Source: Prochlorococcus marinus str. MIT 9515
Lineage (GTDB): Bacteria; Cyanobacteriota; Cyanobacteriia; PCC-6307; Cyanobiaceae
Reading direction: 5' to 3'
Assembly: GCF_000015665.1 (NCBI RefSeq)
Contig: NC_008817.1
Span: 1,240,001 to 1,304,000 of the forward strand
Length of the DNA stretch: 64,000 bases
Every line of letters starts with the position of its first letter. The stretch's first letter is position 1. Of this stretch, positions 8,993-18,029 are shown piece by piece. The notes under the pieces are model-generated. The model made no database searches, was not told where the DNA came from, and worked only from the letters and a program-made list of their open reading frames with translations. The translations under genes and the position numbers were made by a program.

Positions 8993-9305
8993 ATCAGAAT
9001 AATATAATAATTCTTATGATTGATACTAAAAATTTTGAAATATTTAGAACCAAAATCAGTCTAAAAAATCATAAAATATAATTCATTACAAATCAAAATA
9101 ACTATTTAAGATAATAATTTTGCCATGTGGATTAAAATCACTAAATATATTATTTTATCCCTGCCGCATAAAAATAAATCAATAAATATTTGTTCAAATT
9201 GTTTTAGTTGATCCTCTCTTATTTTTAACTTTATTTAGATTAATTAAAAAAATATTTACTTTTAATATTTATAAGAAATTTTTTTATTTTTGAATATCAA
9301 AACTC
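8993..9305. other. Intergenic region between convergent genes
   Basis: About 310 bases between a plus-strand methyltransferase and minus-strand rfbA. The sequence is A/T-rich with only very short open frames (about 20 codons). I see no tRNA, no clear GC-rich hairpin and no recognisable coding signal. Confidence 0.6.
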
Positions 9306-10196
9306 CTAATTTTTTAATAGTTCTAAAAGATACTTACCATAAGAACTTGACTTAAGAGCATTTCCAAGTTCTTTAAGTTGAGAATCTTTTATCCAACCTT
9401 TACGCCAGGCTACTTCTTCTGGGGATCCGATTTTTAAACCCTGTCTTTTTTCCAAAGCCCTAATATAGTTACTCGCTTCATTTAAAGAATCAAAAGTTCC
9501 AGTATCTAGCCATGCCATACCTCTACCCATTATTTCAACATTTAAATTTGATTCTTGCAGAAACAACTTGTTAATTGAAGATATCTCTAATTCTCCTCTA
9601 AGAGATGGTTTTATCTTTTTTGCTTTAGAGATGACGGTATCATCATAGAAATAAATTCCTGTTATTGCAAATCTACTTTTTGGATTTGAAGGTTTTTCTT
9701 CAATAGAACAGGCCTTGCCTGATTTATTGAAATAAACAACTCCATATCTTTCCGGGTCACTTACAGGGTATGCGAATATTGTTGCTCCATCTTTTTTGAG
9801 ATTTGCAGATTCTAGTTTAGGTAGAAGTTCATTCCCATGGAATAAATTATCACCAAGTATTAAAACTGATGGGGATCCATTTAGAAACTTTTCCCCAATA
9901 ATTAAAGCTTGAGCAATTCCCTGTGGTTTTTCCTGAGAAGCATATTCAATATTAATGCCAAGAGATTTTCCATCTCCTAACAATCTCTTAAATGAATTTA
10001 AATGATCAGGAGATGAGATTAATAAAATATCATTTATATCAGCCAGCATAAGTGTGGTTAATGGATAATAAATCATAGGCTTATCGTATACCGGCATGAG
10101 TTGCTTACTTATAGCTAAAGATATTGGACTTAATCTGGTACCTAAACCTCCAGCAAGAATTATCCCTTTTCTTTTTTTCATTTCTAAATTAATCAT
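9306..10196 (-). CDS. rfbA: Glucose-1-phosphate thymidylyltransferase
   Basis: The enzyme joins glucose-1-phosphate and dTTP to give dTDP-glucose, the first step toward dTDP-rhamnose and related deoxy sugars. The 296-residue length is normal. Clear family blocks are KGIILAGGLGTRLSP at the N-terminus, VYDKPMIYYPLTTLMLA near residue 37, LGDNLFHG near 115, EEKPSNPKS near 165 and WLDTGTFDSL near 225. ATG at 10196 is used, although an internal ATG five codons later would give the more usual N-terminus. It is divergently placed from the rfbC-like gene, 86 bases apart. The usual partners rfbB and rfbD are not in this window. Confidence 0.95.
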   Translation of the reverse strand: MINLEMKKRKGIILAGGLGTRLSPISLAISKQLMPVYDKPMIYYPLTTLMLADINDILLISSPDHLNSFKRLLGDGKSLGINIEYASQEKPQGIAQALIIGEKFLNGSPSVLILGDNLFHGNELLPKLESANLKKDGATIFAYPVSDPERYGVVYFNKSGKACSIEEKPSNPKSRFAITGIYFYDDTVISKAKKIKPSLRGELEISSINKLFLQESNLNVEIMGRGMAWLDTGTFDSLNEASNYIRALEKRQGLKIGSPEEVAWRKGWIKDSQLKELGNALKSSSYGKYLLELLKN

Positions 10197-10282
10197 TAGT
10201 TATATATATCTAAGATTAGTATGTTTCCTAACTAAAAAAAGGTTAAAATATAACTAAATTTATTTTTTTTTATTTATCAACT
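10197..10282. promoter_or_regulatory. Divergent promoter region rfbA / rfbC-like
   Basis: The 86 bases separate the starts of two divergent genes and are almost entirely A/T, with TATATA-like elements near 10201. Both promoters must lie here or inside the coding starts. Exact elements cannot be assigned by eye. Confidence 0.4.
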
Positions 10283-10840
10283 TTGAAGATCTCAGAAACA
10301 CCCATAGCTGGAGCATATATTCTGGAAAACGATGTTTATAGAGATAATAGAGGTTCTTTTACTTGTTTTTATATTGAGGATGATTTTAAAAAAAATAATT
10401 TGAATACTAAATGGACACAAATAAATAGCTCACTAAGTTTTGATGAAAGAACATTAAGAGGTATACATTTTCAGTATCCCCCCTATTCCCAAATAAAACT
10501 AGTTAGGGTAATCCAAGGATCTATTTTTGATGTAATCGTAGATTTAAGGCCGAAATCAAAAACTTTTGGTAAACACTTCTTTTATTTTTTAAATGAAAAA
10601 AATAATAAGATGCTTTATATTGCGAATGGTTTTGGACATGGATTCATGACAATGGAAAATAATACAAAGATTATCTACAACGTATCTGCACCCTATAAAC
10701 CAGAGTATGAAGAAACAATAATATGGAATGATAAATTATTAAATATTCAATGGCCAAATTCTCCATTAAAATTATCTGCCAAAGACTTGAATGGTAAAAC
10801 ATTTAATGAAATCAAACTAGAGATTTTAAATAGAGTATGA
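10283..10840 (+). CDS. rfbC: dTDP-4-dehydrorhamnose 3,5-epimerase-like protein (TTG start)
   Basis: The 185-residue cupin matches RmlC/RfbC in length and order of motifs: RGSF near residue 23, LRGIHFQYPP around residues 58-67 with the catalytic His at 62, KLVRVIQGSIFDVIVDLR near 73, ANGFGHGF near 116 and WPNSPLKLSAKD near the end with the catalytic Asp. The tyrosine of IIYNVS corresponds to the active-site Tyr, but the usual YK-TT-DYY stretch reads YNVSAPY, so it may act as a 3- or 5-epimerase on another dTDP- or CDP-4-keto sugar. The TTG gives the usual N-terminus. It overlaps the next gene in ATGA. Confidence 0.8.
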   Translation: MKISETPIAGAYILENDVYRDNRGSFTCFYIEDDFKKNNLNTKWTQINSSLSFDERTLRGIHFQYPPYSQIKLVRVIQGSIFDVIVDLRPKSKTFGKHFFYFLNEKNNKMLYIANGFGHGFMTMENNTKIIYNVSAPYKPEYEETIIWNDKLLNIQWPNSPLKLSAKDLNGKTFNEIKLEILNRV

Positions 10841-11766
10841 AAAATTTAGTATTTATACTCGGGAGTAATGGCTATGTAGGTAGTGCGCTAGTTAAAAAAT
10901 TCATAAGTAAAGATAACTTTGTGATTGGACTAGGTAGATCGGAAACCTCTAGGCAATATAAAGAAAAATATATAAAAGATTCAAATTTTCACTACTTTTC
11001 TTTAAAAGACAAAAATATACTAAGTATAAAATCTCAAATTAAAGACTATGTGAGTGAGTTCAATATGAATTCCATATTTATTAATTCAGCATGGCATGGT
11101 GATAAATCACTCTCAGATGGGAACTTATCTGAACAAATTGCAAATATTTATTTATCTAATGACGCAATTAAATTAGCAACAGAAATTAGATGTGATAAAT
11201 TTTTGTATATTGGAAGTGTTTTTGAAAATTATATTGATAAATTTACTAATAGTAATTGGTATGAACATAAATATAATTTCAAAGATCAATTAAATTATTC
11301 TTTAGCAAAAAATATTTGTAGAGATTTTAATAGACTGGTCTCATATTTACAAAAAATTGAATATATTCATTGCTCATTTTCAGTATTTATTGATCAAGAT
11401 TTAAGTGGCAAAGGATATATACCTTCAACCCTAAAAAAAATATCGAAAGGATTAGAATATAGTGAACCTGAGAATAAGGAACTTTTTGATATTACTTTAT
11501 TAGATGAAGGTTGTGAGGCTATATATTTGTTAAGTCAGAAGGCCAAAATCAATAAGAATTACTATATTGGTACTTCATTTCCAAAAACATTAAAAGATAT
11601 ATTTATTACTTTTGAAGAAGCAAAATTAAAAAAACATAAAAGTCATGAAATATTATATGAGTCACCTTATAATGATTTATTTTGTATTAATAACCTTGAA
11701 AAAGATATCGGTTATAAACCAACAAAAACTTTTAACAAATTTTCCTTTGAATTTTTTAATAAATGA
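10837..11766 (+). CDS. NAD-dependent epimerase/dehydratase-like reductase (SDR), first of a pair
   Basis: The 309-residue extended SDR begins with a dinucleotide-binding loop (FILGSNGYVGSALVKKF) and has an SVFENY substrate strand near residue 125 and a YSLAK catalytic Y-x-x-x-K near 150. A NSAWHGDKSLSDG block near 85 recurs in the next gene's product as FAWGGDHSLSD, showing common ancestry. Together with the RfbC-like epimerase it probably reduces or epimerises a nucleotide-linked 4-keto sugar; that is inference from context. It overlaps its upstream and downstream neighbours by ATGA, so the three genes are translationally coupled. Confidence 0.75.
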   Translation: MKNLVFILGSNGYVGSALVKKFISKDNFVIGLGRSETSRQYKEKYIKDSNFHYFSLKDKNILSIKSQIKDYVSEFNMNSIFINSAWHGDKSLSDGNLSEQIANIYLSNDAIKLATEIRCDKFLYIGSVFENYIDKFTNSNWYEHKYNFKDQLNYSLAKNICRDFNRLVSYLQKIEYIHCSFSVFIDQDLSGKGYIPSTLKKISKGLEYSEPENKELFDITLLDEGCEAIYLLSQKAKINKNYYIGTSFPKTLKDIFITFEEAKLKKHKSHEILYESPYNDLFCINNLEKDIGYKPTKTFNKFSFEFFNK

Positions 11767-12716
11767 ATACTGCCATTGTTTCAGGAGCTACTGGTTTTAT
11801 TGGCTCAACCTTAGTAAATTATTTACTAAATAATAAATATAAAGTAATAGCATTAGGAAGGAAATCATTTTCAGATATAAAGTTATCTCGTTTAAAACCT
11901 CATGAAAATTTAATTTATATAAAAATTGATATGGAAAATATATCAAATTTAAAAAATATCCTTGATAAAAATCATAAAAAATTCATTACGAAAAACTCAT
12001 TTTTCTACCATTTTGCTTGGGGAGGTGATCACAGCTTATCGGATCTGAAAGTAAAGTCACAGCTAAAAAATGTAATTTGGACTAATGAAGCATTAAATAT
12101 TTCTGAAGAAATTGGAATTAAAAAATTTATATTTGTTGGCACTATGGAGGAGGAATTTACAAAAAAATATCTTGATCTAAATTATAAAGAAGATAGTTTT
12201 TATAACAGACATGTTATTTATGCGCTTGCTAAATTAGCAGCAAGAAAAACTTTAAAAGCTAGTTTCAACAAAAAAAATATTAAAATTATTTTCGCAACTA
12301 ATTCCCATGTAATGGGTCCGAAAGACGATAGAGATTCTTTTTTGCAAACCACATTGAAAAAAGTTCTTCTTAACGAAGATTTAATTTTAGCTCCGTGTGA
12401 CCAATATTTTGACGTGATTTCCTCATTAGATTGTGCAAGAGCTTATAGATTAATTGGCGAAAGAGGAAGAAGCTTTGAAAATTATTGGATAGGCTCTGGA
12501 AAGCCAAGAATATTAAAAGAATATGTAAAGATTATTGCGCAAATGTATTCATATAAAAAAAGTTTAAATTTTTCTGGATTAAGTATTAATGAAATTCCTC
12601 TTAATAAAAATGATTTTTCTATAGAAAATCTTAAAAAAGATACTGGCTTTAATCCATCAATGACCTTTGAAGAGACGGTTAAACTTCTTCAAGAAACAAC
12701 CTTTGCTAAATTATAA
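11763..12716 (+). CDS. NAD-dependent epimerase/dehydratase (SDR), second of a pair
   Basis: This 317-residue extended SDR has the classical TAIVSGATGFIGSTLVNYLL nucleotide-binding start, a FVGTMEEEF strand near residue 125, the YALAKLAARK catalytic motif near 155 and a C-terminal FNPSMTFEETVKLL helix typical of NDP-sugar epimerases and reductases. It starts inside the stop of the preceding SDR (ATGA) and shares the (A)W-x-G-D-x-SLSD motif with it. The order epimerase, reductase, reductase suggests one deoxy-sugar branch, possibly a dideoxy sugar; the product cannot be determined. Confidence 0.8.
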   Translation: MNTAIVSGATGFIGSTLVNYLLNNKYKVIALGRKSFSDIKLSRLKPHENLIYIKIDMENISNLKNILDKNHKKFITKNSFFYHFAWGGDHSLSDLKVKSQLKNVIWTNEALNISEEIGIKKFIFVGTMEEEFTKKYLDLNYKEDSFYNRHVIYALAKLAARKTLKASFNKKNIKIIFATNSHVMGPKDDRDSFLQTTLKKVLLNEDLILAPCDQYFDVISSLDCARAYRLIGERGRSFENYWIGSGKPRILKEYVKIIAQMYSYKKSLNFSGLSINEIPLNKNDFSIENLKKDTGFNPSMTFEETVKLLQETTFAKL

Positions 12717-12981
12717 AAAGAATGCAAATTTAGAACCAAGTAGACTCTCATATTTAACTACCTAAATGATAAAGAGGTAAAAAAAAGGCAAGACCTATTT
12801 ATATAAAAATATACTCACATTTTTCTAAAAAAAATCAAGATATCTATTATTTCAATATATGCATATGAAAAAATTATATTTTAGTGAAATAAAGGTCCAT
12901 TTATATCATTTGAAAGAATTAATAAAACTTATTTTTTTTCTATAAGATGATAAATAGTGCGCTATATCTTTAAAAAAGAAT
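12717..12981. other. Intergenic region between convergent genes
   Basis: About 265 A/T-rich bases between the SDR operon and the convergent SGNH-like gene. No tRNA, no coding frame and no clear terminator hairpin are seen. Confidence 0.5.
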
Positions 12982-14160
12982 CTAATTTATATCTAATATC
13001 TTCTTTGAAATTTTTGAAGATAATATTTGAGAATCCCTTAGATGGCTAAAAAGATCTTTTGGATACATAAATATTTGTTCTAAGGAACTATTCTCTGGAT
13101 AATAATCTAAAGAGACATGAAGTACTTTTACAAAATCTGTAAATTGGCTCGCAATATTAAATACTAAATTTGAAATATTATTTGGCATATAAGAAATATT
13201 ATCTTTAGGCAAATTATGTTGAGCCCAATCATGGGTTACCAAAATTATTTTTATATTCGGATTTTTCTCCTTAGCTTCAAGTACAAAATTAGATAAATTT
13301 CTCTCAAAATATCTAACATAATTATTGACACTTGCTCCATTAGGACTAAATTGTTCTCCTATTTGATACGGTAAAATATCTTTATATTCGCAATGTGTTA
13401 TTCCGGAAATTTTTGATATTTCGAGTTTATTAATTAAAGTTATTAAAGTCCATTTTGAAAAATATTCAAAACCTGATTTACTTCTTTCACCTAATCGAAA
13501 ATAATTCAAAGTTCTTTTATCGTTATATGCAAAACTATTATTTCTGGTTACACCTTTTAATTTACTTTTATTATCTCTTATTACATAAGGTCTATATCTA
13601 CAGTAATCATCTCCAATATCAGTTTGATCTAAGAAAATAGTAAGAATATCAGGAATTTCATTATATTCTTTTATTTTTTGTCTGAAAACAAGATTCATTA
13701 TCAATGGAGACCAAGAAGAAACTCCCATTATTCTTAAGTTCTTTGCCTTTTGATCTAATGCTTTTGTAATGTATAATTTTTCTCTTTCGTTTTGGTTAAG
13801 TTTTTCTATCCAAGAATCTCCCATAATCCATATATTTTTATTACCATTGAGTTTTTTATGAACCTCCGAATTATCATCAATAGTTGAATGGTGGAGGTTA
13901 TTGTAAATATCTTTATTCGTAAAACATCCTTCAACTATATATTTACCAATATTTTCTGATGATGAACTTTCTATATTTTTTTTACATGTTTTAGCCTGAT
14001 TAGGTAACCAGTTAATTGCAGATGATTTCCATATGTTTCTTGATCTATATCTATATTGTCTAAATTTAATTTCACAGATAATAAATAAAAGTAAGAAAAG
14101 TGAAGATACAAAACCTATTGTTATTACTTTTACTAAAAGTATTCTGCTATTACTTTTCAT
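12982..14160 (-). CDS. Membrane-anchored SGNH/GDSL-like protein of unknown function
   Basis: The 392-residue protein has one N-terminal membrane segment (about residues 9-28, VKVITIGFVSSLFLLLFIIC) followed by a probably periplasmic domain. It contains NIWIMGDSWIEK near residue 108, matching block I (GDS) of SGNH hydrolases, a PDILTIFLDQTD strand near 180 and a C-terminal DLFSHLRDS that could supply the Asp/His pair. In surface clusters such proteins often add or remove O-acetyl groups or belong to the AlgX/AcyT-like group, but sequence similarity is weak here. It stands alone and converges with the SDR operon. Confidence 0.6.
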   Translation of the reverse strand: MKSNSRILLVKVITIGFVSSLFLLLFIICEIKFRQYRYRSRNIWKSSAINWLPNQAKTCKKNIESSSSENIGKYIVEGCFTNKDIYNNLHHSTIDDNSEVHKKLNGNKNIWIMGDSWIEKLNQNEREKLYITKALDQKAKNLRIMGVSSWSPLIMNLVFRQKIKEYNEIPDILTIFLDQTDIGDDYCRYRPYVIRDNKSKLKGVTRNNSFAYNDKRTLNYFRLGERSKSGFEYFSKWTLITLINKLEISKISGITHCEYKDILPYQIGEQFSPNGASVNNYVRYFERNLSNFVLEAKEKNPNIKIILVTHDWAQHNLPKDNISYMPNNISNLVFNIASQFTDFVKVLHVSLDYYPENSSLEQIFMYPKDLFSHLRDSQILSSKISKKILDIN

Positions 14161-14260
14161 TTTCTTTAAAAATAAATACTAGGGATTAGTTATTTTTTAT
14201 AAATAAATTTTTAATTTTCAAAGTTCAAGAATAAGAGGAATCTTAAAGTAATAATAAGTA

Positions 14261-14333
14261 TGGAGCCAAGCGGATTCGAACCGCTGACCCCCTGCATGCC
14301 ATGCAGGTGCTCTACCAACTGAGCTATGGCCCC
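14261..14333 (-). tRNA. tRNA-Ala (GGC)
   Basis: The reverse strand folds as a complete 73-nt cloverleaf. The acceptor GGGGCCA pairs with TGGCTCC with one G-T pair, the D arm contains AGCTCAGTTGGTAGAGC, the anticodon stem CCTGC/GCAGG encloses loop ATGGCAT (anticodon GGC, at plus 14298-14300), and the T arm is GCGGTTCGAATCCGC. CCA is not encoded. It sits inside the surface island, flanked by about 100 bases of spacer on the left and about 180 on the right, and could serve as an integration or recombination point. Confidence 0.97.
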
Positions 14334-14515
14334 ATGATAATTAAAAAATTAATTACTTAACTATTAACTTAGCAAAATATTAAATTAACTTGTAGTAATT
14401 ATTTTGATAAAAGTTATTGTATTAATATTTATTAATTAGAAAATATATAAAATAAATTTTTTTAAATAATTTTTATGAAACTATTTTTAAAAGTGTTCAA
14501 AAGAAATTTTTAAAT

Positions 14516-15248
14516 ATGAAAATATTCATTAGAGAAAAATTCCCAAACTTTTACCAATTTTTATGTTTTATCTGGAAACAAAAAATCAAACCTAAACTGT
14601 GGTTAGTTTTTAACAAGCCTAAAGGGACATTGGTTTATGTTGGTTTAAATAAAGGTGACTCGTTCGCTGCAATACATTACAAATTTAAAATTGCGATTGG
14701 TTATGAAGCCAATCCTGATCTTTATAAAAAGTTAGTCAAAAAATTTAAACAAAAAAAACATAAAGATTTTCAACTTTGCAGCATCTGACAAAGATTCAGA
14801 AGCTATTTTCAATCTATCTGATAATAAAGATAAGGTTTCAAGTTCAATGCATGAATTCTCAAAAAAATATAAGAATCATGTTGGTTTTTCAAAAAAAATT
14901 AAAATTAAAACAATTAACCTTGCTAGTCACTTAGAAACTCAAAATATAGACTTCATTGATGAGTATATTTCAGATGCTGAAGGGCACGATCTGACAATAT
15001 TAAAATCATTAGAGGAATTTGTCTTTACTAATAGAGTAAAAAAAATTCAATGCGAAGTTACAAGAAATAATAAGAGTAATCCACATTTAAATACAAATAA
15101 CTATGAAGAATCTTTTGATAAATTTCTACCACCTCAATATAAAAAAATCTGTTCTGGATGGGGTTCATTATTGACTGTAGGTAAATTTGATGATGTACCA
15201 TCTCATTATGAATTTATGGATGTTATTTGGTTAAATCGGATGAACTAA
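14516..15248 (+). pseudogene. FkbM-family methyltransferase split by a +1 frameshift
   Basis: Two open frames encode one family. The first (14516-14788) gives a short head, TLVYVGLNKGDSFAA as a SAM-binding-like strand and YEANPDLYKKL. The second frame carries NFAASDKDSEAIFNL from 14772, then TINLASHL and YISDAEGHDLTILKSL, the FkbM D-x-E-G block. Removing one A from the A8 tract at 14751-14758 joins them as KFKQKNIKIFNFAASD, an ordinary FkbM sequence of about 240 residues. It is therefore either a recent pseudogene, a homopolymer sequencing error or a gene rescued by slippage on the A tract. The downstream part has an internal ATG at 14847, which would lack the SAM motif. Confidence 0.8.
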
Positions 15249-15461
15249 ATACTTGATAATTTTTTATAAGGATTCTTAAAATGTTTATGATGTTAAAAAA
15301 GTTATTAAAATTCAACAGAAATCTCTAATCAATATAATCTTAGCCTTTATAAAAATTTCAATATTTTTATTATTATGATTTACTTTTTTAAGAAGAAAAA
15401 ATAGCTGTTTCATTCATGCTAAAATAAAGAATTTTTGAGCACAAATTTTAATATCACTTTA
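15249..15461. other. Intergenic region between convergent genes
   Basis: About 210 A/T-rich bases between the broken methyltransferase and a minus-strand glycosyltransferase. No gene or convincing terminator is visible. Confidence 0.5.
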
Positions 15462-16760
15462 CTAAATATTTATTGCAGAATAATAAGCATCAATATACTT
15501 TTTAGCAATTATTTTGGAGTCCCAATTATTTTTTGCTTTTAATCTGGCTTGTAATGCAAGTTTTTTATTTCTTTCCTCATCCTCTAAAATCCAATTTATA
15601 CCATAAGCTAAAGATTTAGGGTCATATGGATCAGCCAAATATCCTGTTTCTTGGTGACTAACTATATCAATTAGACCTCCAATTTTAAATCCAACCACAG
15701 GAGTAGCACATGCATGAGCTTCAGAGGCAGTTTGTCCAAAAGCTTCTTGTATTGAAGGAACCACCATTAGATCTGCAGCTGAATAAATAACTCTAAGAGA
15801 TAAATCGTCTTTAAAAGAACCCAAGAATTCTACTGGCAAATTATTTATAAATTTTTTATTATTATCTTCCCCAAAAACTAAAATTTGAATCCTATTTTCA
15901 ATATTTTTATAATAAGATTCTTTCAAAATTTTTAATGCCTCTTCTAAGAGATGAGACCCTTTTCTAGTATCTTTAGTCCCACCAATTGCTCCGAATAAAA
16001 TTACTTTCTTGCTTATATCAATACCAAGTATATTTTTTGCATATGATTTGTTTATAGGTTTCCAATTTTTAGTATTGATTGGATATGGAATTAAATGTAT
16101 TGGCCAATTTTTCATTAGTGAGCTTTTTTTTACGCACTCAAATAACCAACTAGAGGTTGCTACGATATTCATTGGTTTTGTCCATGATCTTTTTTTTCTC
16201 TCCCAGGTCCACTTATTAAGATCAAATCCCTTTTCATCAAAAATCCTACTTTTTGATGAATAATTTTGTCTATATCTAAAATCATTAATTTGTAAGCCAT
16301 TTTTATTAATAGGAGGATGAGTGTAATGTTCAGCTCCGCAAAAAGGCCATTGGTCATGTAACGTCCAAAAAATTGGCCCTTTTAATTTTCCTACTTCCTC
16401 AATTGAGATTGTATTATCTCCTAACCAATGAAGATGGGTTATTTTTTTTAATGATTGATTATTATTTATCTCTTTTAATAATCCAGTATTAGGGTAAGCA
16501 ATATTATGAGCAGATTGATTAGTTGTTTTTAGATTACTTTTTAAAAATCTTGATATTCTTGGTTGTAATCTTTTCCACAAATATGAATTATTATTTAAAC
16601 AAGTAACCGTGGGGTCAGAACTATACTTTTTAATCACCTTCATTGAAGAATATACTAAATAATCATTTTTATTATCTTCAATACATCTATGAATTCTATA
16701 AGCAGCTCTAGAAGCCCCTCCCACGATATCGTTATTACTTAAATGAACTATAGATAACAT
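15462..16760 (-). CDS. Group 1 (GT4-type) glycosyltransferase
   Basis: The 432-residue protein has a GT-B layout. The N-terminal half begins MLSIVHLSNNDIVGGASRAAYR with a glycine-rich acceptor loop and includes a HWLGDNTIS and WTLHDQWPFCGAEH segment near residue 135. The C-terminal half contains LFGAIGGTKDTRKGSHLL near 255 and the donor-binding block EAFGQTASEAHACATPVVG near 345, followed by GGLIDIV and HQETGYL. It is predicted to be cytosolic or peripheral at the membrane and to retain the donor NDP-sugar configuration. It is on the same strand as the next glycosyltransferase gene, separated by 135 bases. Confidence 0.9.
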   Translation of the reverse strand: MLSIVHLSNNDIVGGASRAAYRIHRCIEDNKNDYLVYSSMKVIKKYSSDPTVTCLNNNSYLWKRLQPRISRFLKSNLKTTNQSAHNIAYPNTGLLKEINNNQSLKKITHLHWLGDNTISIEEVGKLKGPIFWTLHDQWPFCGAEHYTHPPINKNGLQINDFRYRQNYSSKSRIFDEKGFDLNKWTWERKKRSWTKPMNIVATSSWLFECVKKSSLMKNWPIHLIPYPINTKNWKPINKSYAKNILGIDISKKVILFGAIGGTKDTRKGSHLLEEALKILKESYYKNIENRIQILVFGEDNNKKFINNLPVEFLGSFKDDLSLRVIYSAADLMVVPSIQEAFGQTASEAHACATPVVGFKIGGLIDIVSHQETGYLADPYDPKSLAYGINWILEDEERNKKLALQARLKAKNNWDSKIIAKKYIDAYYSAINI

Positions 16761-16895
16761 TAATGTTATTAGAACATAACTATAATCTTACCTTATCTTC
16801 AACAACTAGTGAAATCAAACTGTCCCTTTTGGATTTAAATAATACTATAAATATTTATTTATAAATAGCAAAAATTATTTTCTTACTTTTTATCT

Positions 16896-18029
16896 CTATA
16901 AGACTTTTATTAAATTAGTTATTGTTCTATCCCAAGTAAAATTTTCATATTGTTTTAAAAGTTTTTTTCTTAAACTTATATACTTTTCATAGGGGTTAAA
17001 AATATCCATAAGCCAACTATAAACAATTAAAGGGCTTGGATTAGCATCAAATATTTTCCCGAAATTCGATTTTGGCAAAGTTGAAGAAATACCTCCAATA
17101 TCGTGGCAAATGACAGGAACTCCAAGTATTAGACATTCTCTATTAGATATTCCAAACGCTTCAGCTTTTGAGAAAAGAGTGCCAAAATGCCAAGATTTTA
17201 ATTCTTCGATAAAAAGATCTAAATTTAAAAACTTATCTATAAATCCAACATACTTCAAGCAGGGGTGGTTAGGTAAAGTATCCTGTTTAGGTCCAATTAC
17301 CCTAATTTCAAAAGGTATATTATTTTCATTAAAAGTATCCGCTAAATTTATTAAAAAATCCCCACCTTTCCTTTCCCAATCTAGACCTATAAATCCTAAT
17401 ATAATAGGATTATAATCAGAGGGTTTTGGGGGGATTGTAAGCAATTTGCTTCTGTCAATTTCTTTCATATCTAAATTTGCCCCCCCAGGGACAAGAAAAA
17501 TCTTAGTTTTATCAATTTGATAATCTTTGATTAAAGATTTAATCGCCCAATCTGAACGACAAATTATTTTATTAGCTCTTACATAATTTAATTTCTCTCT
17601 ATTAATTATTTCTTTTTTATAAGAATTACTTATTAGTTTTGAAAGTTTATATTCATCAAGTATCTGATAAATTGTAGCATCGATATAATAGACTACATCC
17701 CATTTTTGGGGCCATGGATAACTGGGCAAAAGTGGATAAATACTTAATATACTTATTTCTTCATCATCTAAATATTTTATTTGCTTAATTAACTTGTTTG
17801 TATAAACGGCACTCCATTGAAACCCACGCGGTTTTCCATACTTCAATAATTGAGTAAAATTCCATATTGATTTCCAATATTTTAATTTTTGATAATCAAG
17901 ACTAATCGCTTTATCAATTAATCCATATTGTTTTGCAGATTTAAAAAAATTATATGGTAATCCGCCATGAGTTGTATATGAATTAGCATCCCCATTGCAA
18001 ATTAAATATCTTTTTTTTAATTTTGTCAT
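16896..18029 (-). CDS. Glycosyltransferase, group 1-like (GT4-type)
   Basis: The 377-residue product starts KKRYLICNGDANSYTTHGGLPYNF, has a central VYYIDATIYQIL strand and IICRSDWAIKSLIKDYQI near residue 160. The C-terminal Rossmann half shows ILGFIGLDWERKGGDFLINLA near 228 and a donor-site block FSKAEAFGISNRECLILGVPVI near 305 with the E-x7-E spacing of GT4 enzymes, then DIGGISSTLP. It probably extends the same surface glycan as its neighbour. The ATG at 18029 is preceded by a long A/T-rich untranslated region. Confidence 0.85.
   Translation of the reverse strand: MTKLKKRYLICNGDANSYTTHGGLPYNFFKSAKQYGLIDKAISLDYQKLKYWKSIWNFTQLLKYGKPRGFQWSAVYTNKLIKQIKYLDDEEISILSIYPLLPSYPWPQKWDVVYYIDATIYQILDEYKLSKLISNSYKKEIINREKLNYVRANKIICRSDWAIKSLIKDYQIDKTKIFLVPGGANLDMKEIDRSKLLTIPPKPSDYNPIILGFIGLDWERKGGDFLINLADTFNENNIPFEIRVIGPKQDTLPNHPCLKYVGFIDKFLNLDLFIEELKSWHFGTLFSKAEAFGISNRECLILGVPVICHDIGGISSTLPKSNFGKIFDANPSPLIVYSWLMDIFNPYEKYISLRKKLLKQYENFTWDRTITNLIKVL

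Noticed and set aside
11645-11833. A 62-codon frame across the junction of the two SDR genes
   Set aside because: It overlaps two convincing coding regions in another frame and has no family signal.
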